Source: Kribbella turkmenica
Lineage (GTDB): Bacteria > Actinomycetota > Actinomycetes > Propionibacteriales > Kribbellaceae
DNA length: 32,895 nt
NCBI RefSeq assembly: GCF_004348725.1
Contig: NZ_SMKR01000075.1
Span: 1-32,895 of the forward strand
Direction: 5' to 3'
Below, one piece after another: positions 1 to 6,490 of this stretch. The first letter of the stretch is position 1; every line of letters begins with the position of its first letter. The translations under genes and the position numbers were made by a program. The notes below the pieces were generated by a model. It was not told the origin of the DNA and searched no databases. It saw only the letters and a program-made list of their open reading frames with translations.

Positions 1-2
1 GG

Positions 3-566
3 TTAGAGGCCGGGGGCGCCGTAGATGGGGAACCAGCGGCTCAGGTCGGCCTCGAAGCGGAGGTCGGTGCCGATGATCGACCTGACCTGCAGCTCGGTGG
101 CGTTGTCGCGGCGGTCCGCCCCGACCGGGACGAACGGGTACCACGACCCGCGCTTGTAGAGATACACGAGGCCGAGTGACTTGGTGCCGTTGGTGAACGC
201 GACCAGCGTGCACAGCAGCGCCGAGCCGAATCCGGCGTCGACGAGTGAGGTGTTGACCGCGTGCAGGTCGGTGACCAGGCCTCCGAGGTCGTCGGGTGAG
301 GTCTCCCGGACCAGCCAGGTGAACCCGTACGAGTCGGTGTGGCTGGTGAACTTGTCGCCGTCGAGCGCGAGCAGCTTGTCGACCTCCGCGCGCAACGCCG
401 AGAACCCGCCGCCCTCGGCGGTCTTGAAGCACACGGAACCGCTGCCGGTCGCCTGGTAGCCGGCCGCGGTGTCCAGCGTGATCGCGGCCGACGGGAGGGC
501 GAACAGCTGGTCGAGGTTCGGCGGGACGGCTTTGCTCCGGCCGAGCAGGATGTCGAGAAGGCCCAT
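3..566 (-). CDS. pspAB: PspA-associated protein PspAB
   Basis: A 187-residue soluble protein beginning MGLLDILLGRSK, with no signal peptide or membrane segment. The opening and overall length match the actinobacterial PspAB family, which is found beside HtpX and associated with the phage-shock (PspA) envelope-stress response; its biochemical role is not established. It lies 15 nt downstream of htpX on the same strand, so the two are probably co-transcribed, which is the usual neighbourhood and the main support for the name. No pspA gene is visible in the window. The start is an ATG at 564-566 and the TAA stop at 3-5 is complete, so the gene is whole although it touches the window edge. Confidence 0.8.
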   Translation of the reverse strand: MGLLDILLGRSKAVPPNLDQLFALPSAAITLDTAAGYQATGSGSVCFKTAEGGGFSALRAEVDKLLALDGDKFTSHTDSYGFTWLVRETSPDDLGGLVTDLHAVNTSLVDAGFGSALLCTLVAFTNGTKSLGLVYLYKRGSWYPFVPVGADRRDNATELQVRSIIGTDLRFEADLSRWFPIYGAPGL

Positions 567-581
567 GACCCCAATCCTGCG

Positions 582-1481
582 CTACGCCTGCTCGCCGAGC
601 TCGCGTGACAGCACGCCGAGCCGGTCGAGGCGGGTCTCCAGCGGCGGGTGCGTGGAGAACAGCGAGGACAGGCTGGCGCCCTTGCCGGAGATCGCCGGCG
701 CGAAGAAGAACGCGTTGAACGCCTCCGCCTGGCGCAGGTCGCGTGACGGTATCCGGGCGATGTCCCCGCTGATCTTGGTCAGCGCCGAGGCCAGCGCCGA
801 CGGCCTGCCGGTGAGCATGGCACCGGCCCGGTCGGCGGCGAGCTCGCGGTAGCGCGACAGCGCCCGGGTCAGCAGGAACGAGATCGCGTAGACGGCGACC
901 GACACCAGGATGACGGTCAGCACGACCACGGCGGCGTTCTGGTCGCGGTTGCGGCTCAGTCCGCCGTACAGGCCGAAGCGGGTGATCAGGCCGGCGAGTA
1001 CGCCGAGGAACGACGCGATCGTCATCACCGCGACGTCGCGGTGGGCGACGTGGGACAGCTCGTGCGACAGCACGCCCTCGAGCTCGTCGGCGTCGAGCCG
1101 GCGCATGATCCCGGTGGTCACGCAGACGACCGCGTTCTTCGGGTTGCGCCCGGTGGCGAACGCGTTCGGCAGGTCGACGTCGGCGATCGCGACCCGCGGC
1201 TTCGGCATGTCGGCGAGCGCGCACAGCCGGTCGATCGCGCCGTGCAGCTGCGGCGCCTCCTCCGGTGTGACGATCCGCCCGCGCATCGCGTACAGCGCGA
1301 TCCGGTCCGAGAACCAGTACTGCACGAACAGCGCCCCGCCCGCGATCAGGACTGCCAGTACGGCGCTTTCCGTCAGCGCGATCAGCAGCGCGACGAAGCC
1401 GACGTACAGCAGGCCGAGCAGGAAACTGGTGACCAGCATCCGGCGGGACAAGCCGCGATCAGGCGCGAACCGAGTTTTCAT
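582..1481 (-). CDS. htpX: HtpX-type membrane zinc metalloprotease (M48)
   Basis: A 299-residue integral membrane protease. Two hydrophobic segments near residues 15-55 precede the zinc motif HELSH at 140-144; the third ligand is probably Glu213 in RYRELAAD, and two more membrane segments lie around 150-205. M48 HtpX enzymes degrade misfolded membrane proteins during envelope stress. I chose the ATG at 1479-1481 because a GAGGAAGGA ribosome site precedes it at normal spacing; the GTG 18 nt further upstream would lie inside that site. It is 67 nt downstream of the DUF1003 gene and just upstream of pspAB, so it may sit in a larger stress operon. Confidence 0.9.
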   Translation of the reverse strand: MKTRFAPDRGLSRRMLVTSFLLGLLYVGFVALLIALTESAVLAVLIAGGALFVQYWFSDRIALYAMRGRIVTPEEAPQLHGAIDRLCALADMPKPRVAIADVDLPNAFATGRNPKNAVVCVTTGIMRRLDADELEGVLSHELSHVAHRDVAVMTIASFLGVLAGLITRFGLYGGLSRNRDQNAAVVVLTVILVSVAVYAISFLLTRALSRYRELAADRAGAMLTGRPSALASALTKISGDIARIPSRDLRQAEAFNAFFFAPAISGKGASLSSLFSTHPPLETRLDRLGVLSRELGEQA

Positions 1482-1548
1482 GGGCACGTCCTTCCTCACC
1501 TGGTAGCGAGCGTAGCTCGACCCGGAAGCGGCGGAGCCTCGATCCTGG

Positions 1549-2076
1549 CTAGACCCGGTCGTCCTCGCGGGTGTCCAGATCGGCGAGCAGCGAGCGCAGC
1601 TCCGAGCGGAGGAAGTCGCGGGTGGCGACCTCGCCGACGGCCATCCGCAGCGACGCCATCTCCCGGGCCAGGAACTCCATGTCCGCCCGGGTGCGCGCGT
1701 CGACGTCGCGGTCGCGTTCGTACTGGACCCGGTCGCGGGCCTCCTGCCGGTTCTGCGCGAGCAGGATGAGCGGAGCGGCGTACGACGCCTGCAGGCTGAG
1801 CGCCAGCGTGAGGAAGATGAACGGGTACTCGTCGAACCGCAGACCGGCCGGCGCGAAGATGTTCCAGGCGACCCAGAACAGGATCGTCCCGGTCATGTAG
1901 ACCAGGAAGTGCCCGGTGCCGAGGAAGCGCGCGATCCGCTCCGACAACCGTCCGAACGCGTCGGCGTCGTACGCGGCGCGCCGGACGATGGTGCGGCGCA
2001 GCTCGCGCGGTATGTCCAGCCGGTTGGTGCTGCGAAGCAGTCGGCGGTCGTCGGCGATGCGGTCGTCACGTGGCAT
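1549..2076 (-). CDS. DUF1003 family membrane protein
   Basis: A 175-residue protein with a basic N-terminal region, a hydrophobic hairpin (about residues 57-75 and 85-107, with the family-typical stretch FLTLALSLQASYAAPLILLA), then a long charged helix probably forming a coiled coil (QNRQEARDRVQYERDRDVD onward). This is the DUF1003 layout; the family has no established function. Its ATG overlaps the end of the upstream MgtE-like gene by 11 nt, which implies translational coupling. The pairing of a soluble MgtE/CBS protein with DUF1003 recurs in actinobacteria and suggests that the two proteins act together at the membrane; that is inference. Confidence 0.85.
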   Translation of the reverse strand: MPRDDRIADDRRLLRSTNRLDIPRELRRTIVRRAAYDADAFGRLSERIARFLGTGHFLVYMTGTILFWVAWNIFAPAGLRFDEYPFIFLTLALSLQASYAAPLILLAQNRQEARDRVQYERDRDVDARTRADMEFLAREMASLRMAVGEVATRDFLRSELRSLLADLDTREDDRV

Positions 2077-3328
2077 GGCGGTCCACCTCCTGCTGTTCGG
2101 ATTCGCGCCAGTCCGCAGGGAGCAGATGGTCGAGTACGTCGTCGACGGTCACCGCTCCGAGCAGCCGGCCTTCGTCGTCCAAGACCGGTGCGGCCACCAG
2201 GTTGTAGGTCGCGAGGTACCTGCTCACGGCATGCAGACTGTCGTCCGGCCGCAGCCCGTCCAGGTCCGTGTCCAGTACGGCGGACACGAGCTCGGACGGT
2301 GGTTCGCGCAGGAGCCGCTGGATGTGGCCGACGCCGATGAACCGCCCGGTGGGGGTCTCCAGCGGGGGTCGGCAGACGTAGATCATCGCCGCCAGTGCGG
2401 GACTCAGCTCCGCGTTGCGGACCTGCGCCAGCGCATCCGCGACGGTCGCGTCGGCCGGCAGGATCACCGGCTCCGACGTCATCAGTCCGCCGGCAGTGCG
2501 TTCCTCGTACGTCAGCAGCCGACGTACGTCCTCCGCCTCCTCCGGCTCCATCAACGTCAGCAGGCGCTCGGCGGTGTCGGTCGGGAGCTCGGCGATCAGG
2601 TCGGCCGCGTCGTCCGGGGACATCACCTCGAGCACGTCCGCGGCCCGCTCGGTGTCCAGACCGGCCAGGATCTCCACCTGGTCGTCCTCGGGCAGCTCCT
2701 CGAGGACGTCGGCCAGCCGCTCGTCGTTCAGCGCGGCCGCGATCTCCTTGCGGCGCTTGGGGGAGAGGTCGTGCAGGACGCCGGCCAGGTCGGCAGCCTT
2801 CATCGACTCGAACGCGGCCAGGATGTGGGTCGCGCCCTGACCCTCCTCGACCTGGGCGAAGCCGTTCACGTCGGTCCAGTCGAGCACGTGGGACTGCCCC
2901 CGCCGCCGGAATCGCTTGCCACCTTCGCGGACCGCCACCTTGGACATCACCCAGTCGCGCGTCCGCCACTGCTCCATGGCCATGTCGAACACGACCGCGG
3001 TCGCACCGGTCTCGCGGATGGTGACCGTGCGGTCCAGTAGCTCGCCGAGCACCAGGACCTCGGTCGCCCGCTGCTCGAACCGGCGCATGTTCACCAGACC
3101 GGTGGTGATCACGTGCCCGGCGTCCACGGACGTCACCCGGGTCATCGGCAGAAAGATGCGCCGCCGGGTGAACACCTCCACGACCAGCCCGAGCACCCGC
3201 GGCGGCTGGGTCCCCGGCCGCAGCATCACTACGACGTCGCGCACCTTGCCGACCTGGTCCCCGTTCGGGTCGTACACCGGGAGACCAGCCAGCCGTGCGA
3301 CGTAAACACGCGACGGTGAGCCACTCAT
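2066..3328 (-). CDS. Soluble PRC-barrel / MgtE_N / CBS protein (no membrane domain)
   Basis: A 420-residue protein. An N-terminal PRC-barrel-like module (about 5-75, VYVARLAGLPVYDPNGDQVG) is followed by a second barrel-like stretch (about 85-145), an acidic helical MgtE_N superhelix (about 165-275, repeated LPEDD and MSPDDAADL units), and two CBS domains (about 280-405). MgtE magnesium channels carry MgtE_N and CBS as their cytoplasmic sensor followed by five membrane helices; here the pore is absent and the protein ends soon after CBS. It is therefore probably a regulator or scaffold rather than a transporter. The ATG at 3326-3328 has a GAGGA site five bases upstream. An 84-nt leader ORF overlaps this start as ATGA, and the start codon lies in a potential hairpin. 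Confidence 0.85.
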   Translation of the reverse strand: MSGSPSRVYVARLAGLPVYDPNGDQVGKVRDVVVMLRPGTQPPRVLGLVVEVFTRRRIFLPMTRVTSVDAGHVITTGLVNMRRFEQRATEVLVLGELLDRTVTIRETGATAVVFDMAMEQWRTRDWVMSKVAVREGGKRFRRRGQSHVLDWTDVNGFAQVEEGQGATHILAAFESMKAADLAGVLHDLSPKRRKEIAAALNDERLADVLEELPEDDQVEILAGLDTERAADVLEVMSPDDAADLIAELPTDTAERLLTLMEPEEAEDVRRLLTYEERTAGGLMTSEPVILPADATVADALAQVRNAELSPALAAMIYVCRPPLETPTGRFIGVGHIQRLLREPPSELVSAVLDTDLDGLRPDDSLHAVSRYLATYNLVAAPVLDDEGRLLGAVTVDDVLDHLLPADWRESEQQEVDRHAT

Positions 3329-3408
3329 CCGCGTCCTCGCTTCGCTGCGGGCGCGGATGCGCAGCAGGCCTCGCTGTGCCCGATGATGAACTCGCTGCGC
3401 TCGTTCAT
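3325..3408 (-). CDS. Possible 27-residue leader peptide upstream of the MgtE-like gene
   Basis: An ATG ORF encoding MNERSEFIIGHSEACC and 11 more residues ends in a TGA that overlaps the ATG of the MgtE-like gene (ATGA). There is no ribosome site before it, but a TAGCCT -10-like hexamer (3415-3420) ends exactly six bases before the ATG, as expected for a leaderless transcript. The adjacent Cys15-Cys16 codons lie immediately before the left arm of a potential hairpin that covers the downstream start codon. Whether it is translated cannot be decided from sequence; the GAGCGCAGCGAG word it contains is common in actinobacterial gene starts and could give a chance ORF. Confidence 0.35.
   Translation of the reverse strand: MNERSEFIIGHSEACCASAPAAKRGRG
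3326..3359 (-). promoter_or_regulatory. Hairpin covering the MgtE-like start codon
   Basis: On the minus strand CATCCGCG (3352-3359) and CGCGGATG (3326-3333) are a perfect 8-bp inverted repeat separated by 18 nt. The right arm contains the ATG of the MgtE-like gene and the loop contains its GAGGA ribosome site. In RNA this would limit translation unless a ribosome on the leader ORF opens it. Confidence 0.4.
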
Positions 3409-3414
3409 GTTCGA

Positions 3415-3420
3415 AGGCTA
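3415..3420 (-). promoter_or_regulatory. Putative -10 element for the leader ORF / MgtE-like gene
   Basis: The minus strand reads TAGCCT followed by TCGAAC and then ATG. This places a likely transcription start on the A of the leader ORF start codon. The corresponding -35 position has only poor matches (GCTGAG or CTGAGA), as is common for actinobacterial promoters with a strong -10, so support is moderate to weak. Confidence 0.3.
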
Positions 3421-3438
3421 ACCCGCCGGCGCGCACTC

Positions 3439-3966
3439 TCAGCTAAGGCGCGGGCGGCGGCGGATCCGGCGGTGCAGGGTGACCGGTGGCTTGCCGCGGG
3501 TGGTCGCGGGCGTCCCGGCCGGTGCCTCGGCCCGCGGGCTGGCGTCGTACCGCCCGGCGGCCTCGGTGATCTCACCGGTGGGCTCCAGGACGAGCAGGTC
3601 GGCCTCGGTCCGCCAACGGTCGAGTTGCCTGTCCAGCTCGGCCGCGTTGAGGCGTTCGGTCCGCAGTACCTGGGCGGCCGCGGTCCACTCCTCGGTGCCT
3701 GGCTCCAGCCGTCGTACTGTCGCCTTCCAGCTCGCCAGCCGGTTGGTGGCGGGCTTGGCCGGTACGACGACCTCGGCGGAGCCGGCCGCGGCCAGTCTGG
3801 GCAGCGGCTGCTCAGCACCTTCGGCCGCGTCCGCGAGGACGACGTACCGGCCGTCGACAGTGGCGAACCACGCGGGGGCCGGGCGGCCGCCGTCCCACGA
3901 CAGCCAGACGAGGCCCGCCTTCTTCATGACGGCGGCGATCTCCGTCACAGCCGACTCCATGTCCAC
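3439..3966 (-). CDS. Conserved hypothetical protein, possibly split-barrel-like
   Basis: A 175-residue soluble protein. The first 80 or so residues (AAVMKKAGLVWLSWDGGRPAPAWFATVDGRYVVLAD and onward) look like beta strands of the pyridoxamine-oxidase-type split barrel, but I cannot identify flavin-binding residues, so this is only a fold guess. The middle contains a helical segment rich in Arg, Glu and Leu, and the end is a Pro/Arg-rich tail that is probably disordered. The start is either the GTG at 3964-3966 or an ATG two codons inside. It is divergent from the CoA-ester lyase and 30 nt upstream of the MgtE-like leader. No function can be assigned. Confidence 0.7.
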   Translation of the reverse strand: MDMESAVTEIAAVMKKAGLVWLSWDGGRPAPAWFATVDGRYVVLADAAEGAEQPLPRLAAAGSAEVVVPAKPATNRLASWKATVRRLEPGTEEWTAAAQVLRTERLNAAELDRQLDRWRTEADLLVLEPTGEITEAAGRYDASPRAEAPAGTPATTRGKPPVTLHRRIRRRPRLS

Positions 3967-4067
3967 CGCCCAAGAGTGTCACAGTGAGCGATGTCACCGG
4001 GCGGGACGCGTGTGTTTCGCCGTACGCTGCCGGTGACCGGTGAGTAACCGAGTGGAGGTCCCCCGAA

Positions 4068-5045
4068 ATGACGGAACAGGTTCTGCGCAGCCGGCGCTCG
4101 TGTCTGGCGACTCCGGGGTCGAACCCGCGGTTCCTGGCCAAGGCGAAGGGACTGGACGCGGACCAGGTGTTCCTGGACCTGGAGGACTCGGTCGCTCCGA
4201 TCGCCAAGGTGGACGCGCGCAAGAACGTCGTCGCCGCGCTGAACGAGGGCGGCTGGGGCAGCAAGCTCCGTGTGGTCCGGGTGAACGACTGGACCACCGA
4301 GTGGACCTACGCCGACGTGATCGAGGTCGTCTCCGGCGCCGGCGCGAACCTGGACTGCATCATGCTGCCGAAGGTGCAGACCGCCGAGCAGGTGGTCGCG
4401 CTCGACCTGCTGCTGACCCAGCTGGAGAAGGTGCACGGTCTGGAGGCCGGCCGGATCGGGATCGAGGCGCAGATCGAGAACGCCCTCGGCCTGACCAACG
4501 TGAACGCGATCGCGCAGGCCTCGCCGCGGGTGGAGACGATCATCTTCGGCCCGGCCGACTTCATGGCGTCGATCAACATGAAGTCGCTGGTGGTCGGCGA
4601 GCAGCCGCCCGGGTACGACGTCGGCGACGCCTACCACTACATCCTGATGCAGATCCTGATGGCGGCCCGGGCGCACGGGAAGCAGGCGATCGACGGGCCG
4701 TACCTGCAGATCAAGGACGTCGACGGGTTCCGCCGGGTGGCGGGCCGGTCGGCCGCGCTCGGGTTCGACGGCAAGTGGGTGCTGCACCCGGACCAGATCG
4801 CCGCCGCGAACGAGGTGTACTCGCCGCGCCAGGAGGACTACGACCACGCCGAGAACATCCTCGACGCCTACGACCACTACACCTCGGCGGCCGGCGGTGC
4901 CCGCGGCGCGGTGATGCTCGGCGACGAGATGATCGACGAGGCGTCCCGCAAGATGGCGCTCGTCATCTCCGCCAAGGGCCGCGCCGCCGGCATGACCCGC
5001 ACCGACATCTGGCAGCCGCCGGCCGACCAGGGCGCGGCCGGCTAA
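4068..5045 (+). CDS. HpcH/HpaI-family CoA-ester lyase (malyl/citramalyl-CoA lyase type)
   Basis: A 325-residue enzyme of the citrate-lyase-beta/malyl-CoA-lyase superfamily, which reversibly cleaves 3-hydroxy-acyl-CoA thioesters such as malyl-, methylmalyl- or citramalyl-CoA into an acyl-CoA and an oxoacid, with magnesium. Visible family elements are LDLEDSVAP (37-45), the RVN motif (71-73), the metal-ligand region IEAQIEN (Glu137), GPADF (Asp164), and KWVLHPDQI, part of the usual C-terminal active-site lid. Length matches Mcl1-type enzymes of the ethylmalonyl-CoA pathway better than the shorter (about 270 residues) CitE-type lyases. The ATG has a GGAGGT site eight bases upstream. Exact substrate is uncertain. 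It converges on, and slightly overlaps, the LuxR-VOC gene. Confidence 0.85.
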   Translation: MTEQVLRSRRSCLATPGSNPRFLAKAKGLDADQVFLDLEDSVAPIAKVDARKNVVAALNEGGWGSKLRVVRVNDWTTEWTYADVIEVVSGAGANLDCIMLPKVQTAEQVVALDLLLTQLEKVHGLEAGRIGIEAQIENALGLTNVNAIAQASPRVETIIFGPADFMASINMKSLVVGEQPPGYDVGDAYHYILMQILMAARAHGKQAIDGPYLQIKDVDGFRRVAGRSAALGFDGKWVLHPDQIAAANEVYSPRQEDYDHAENILDAYDHYTSAAGGARGAVMLGDEMIDEASRKMALVISAKGRAAGMTRTDIWQPPADQGAAG

Positions 5046-5659
5046 CGGACGCGCGCCATGATCGCGAGCAGGTGACCGTCGGGGTCGGGGAAGAACGCCA
5101 TCCACTCCTCGACCCCGTCGTCGTGCTTGTGGATCAGGTGCGGCGCGTTCTCGAACTGCACGCCGCGTCCGCGCAGGTCGTCGTACGCGACCTGGATGTC
5201 GTCGACCTGGAAGTACAGGCACGACGGCTCGCCGCCGGCGCTCTCCTCGGTCGCGCTCAGGAACAGCCGCGTCCCGCCGCAGTCGAAGAACGCGAGATCC
5301 CCGAACGTGTACAGGTGCGGCAGGCCGAGCACCGTGCCGTAGAAGTCGACCGCCACCTGGATGTCCCGCACCGGCCGGGCGATCTGCCCGATCGCCCCGA
5401 GTCGCACCGTCATCGCCCGGCCTCCCTGTCGTCGTAACGCACTGTCCGCGGGCACGCCACGCCAGCCACGAAGCTCGGCCCGGCGGTCCAGGCCCAGCTT
5501 CAGCAAGGCGTTCGCGACGTGGAACTTGACCGCGTCGACGCTGACTCCGCGCCGGCGGGCGATCTCCCGGTTCGACAACCCGTGCCGCACCAGGTCGACC
5601 ACCCGCCACTCGGCGGGGGTCAGCACGTCGGGATGCCTCGGCCGGCCGCGTGTGCCCAC
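5042..5659 (-). CDS. LuxR-type helix-turn-helix fused to a VOC/glyoxalase domain
   Basis: A 205-residue two-domain protein. Residues about 13-66 are a LuxR/GerE-type DNA-binding domain (LTPAEWRVVDLV, then GLSNREIARRRGVSVDAVKFHV). Residues about 86-204 are a vicinal-oxygen-chelate domain (RPVRDIQVAVDFYGTVLGLP to FPDPDGHLLAIM), so the VOC part may be a ligand-binding sensor or an enzyme. The GTG at 5657-5659 has poor ribosome-site spacing, so the real start may be a GTG at codon 12. An internal ATG at 5411-5413 has a perfect GGGAGG site seven bases upstream and would produce the VOC domain alone. The stop overlaps the end of the convergent lyase gene, with no room for a terminator. Confidence 0.8.
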   Translation of the reverse strand: MGTRGRPRHPDVLTPAEWRVVDLVRHGLSNREIARRRGVSVDAVKFHVANALLKLGLDRRAELRGWRGVPADSALRRQGGRAMTVRLGAIGQIARPVRDIQVAVDFYGTVLGLPHLYTFGDLAFFDCGGTRLFLSATEESAGGEPSCLYFQVDDIQVAYDDLRGRGVQFENAPHLIHKHDDGVEEWMAFFPDPDGHLLAIMARVR

Positions 5660-5707
5660 GACCTCACGCTAGCGCCGGGAGGGCCGGAATTACCCTCCCC
5701 CGGGACG

Positions 5708-6370
5708 TCAGCGCGCCCAGACCTTGTAGATCCGGATCGGCCGGACCGGCGGGCCGTCCTGGTCGGGGTCGGCTATGCCGGCCGCGACCATCCGGTCGAA
5801 GGTGGACATGCCGGCGACCACCTGGCCGAGGACGGTGTAGTTCGGCGCGATGTTGGCGAAGGAGTGGACCACGAAGAACTCGCTGCCGTTGGTCCCCGGA
5901 CCCTGGTTGCCGTAAGCAACGGTCCCCCGCGGGTAGGTCTCCTGGCCGCTGACCTCGTCCGGGAACTTGTACCCCGGCCCACCTTCCTCCTGCCGGTAGA
6001 TGTCACCGCACTGCAGCACCCCGAGCCGGGCCGAGTTGGTCAGCCGGAAGCACTGGGTGAAGTCGTAGAACCGGCTCTTCACCAGGTGGACGAAGTTGTG
6101 CACGCCGCAGGGCGCGTTCGTCCGGTCCATCCGGACGACGAACGGTCCATAGTTGGTCACGAAGTACACGTCGACCGTGCCCTTGGCCCGGGCGACCGGC
6201 GAGGGGAGCCGGACAGGCTTGGCGGCCGGGTTCTCCGGGGTCGGCGTGAACTTGCACTTCACCACCGGCTTCGGGTGCCGGGCCGGTGCGGGGGCAGCGG
6301 TGGCTGTCGTGGCGACCAGTGTGCTCGCGACGAGCGTGGCCGCGATCAGGGCGGTGAGTGATCGCTTCAT
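5708..6370 (-). CDS. Secreted cyclophilin-type peptidyl-prolyl isomerase
   Basis: A 220-residue exported protein: MKRS, a hydrophobic stretch and TATAA form a signal peptide of about 26 residues. The rest is a cyclophilin domain, with FYDFTQCFRLTN, GPGTNGSEFFVVHS and YTVLGQVVAGMSTFDRM in the usual order. The family isomerises X-Pro bonds, here outside the membrane. The common GTNGSQFF motif has Glu in place of Gln, and four cysteines in the mature part may form disulfides. I chose the ATG at 6368-6370 over one 45 nt upstream because the signal peptide then begins normally. It is divergent from the kinase gene. Confidence 0.88.
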   Translation of the reverse strand: MKRSLTALIAATLVASTLVATTATAAPAPARHPKPVVKCKFTPTPENPAAKPVRLPSPVARAKGTVDVYFVTNYGPFVVRMDRTNAPCGVHNFVHLVKSRFYDFTQCFRLTNSARLGVLQCGDIYRQEEGGPGYKFPDEVSGQETYPRGTVAYGNQGPGTNGSEFFVVHSFANIAPNYTVLGQVVAGMSTFDRMVAAGIADPDQDGPPVRPIRIYKVWAR

Positions 6371-6490
6371 GTGCTCAACGTAGTACTTCGATCGCTCTGT
6401 GCAGAGGTTCTTCAAGGAATCCGGCCAGAACTCGCTCTCGAACGCGTGCCTCTCCTAAGGTGTTCCGGTCCGCTGCGGAAGGTGTGTTGT

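Noticed and set aside
1507-1519. CGAGC-GTA-GCTCG between the DUF1003 and htpX genes as a terminator
   Set aside because: A 5-bp stem is too short to call in DNA this GC-rich, and the genes may be co-transcribed.
3945-5609. A 554-codon minus-strand open frame opposite the CoA-ester lyase
   Set aside because: It covers the well-supported lyase and LuxR-VOC genes in other frames and has no recognisable protein features.
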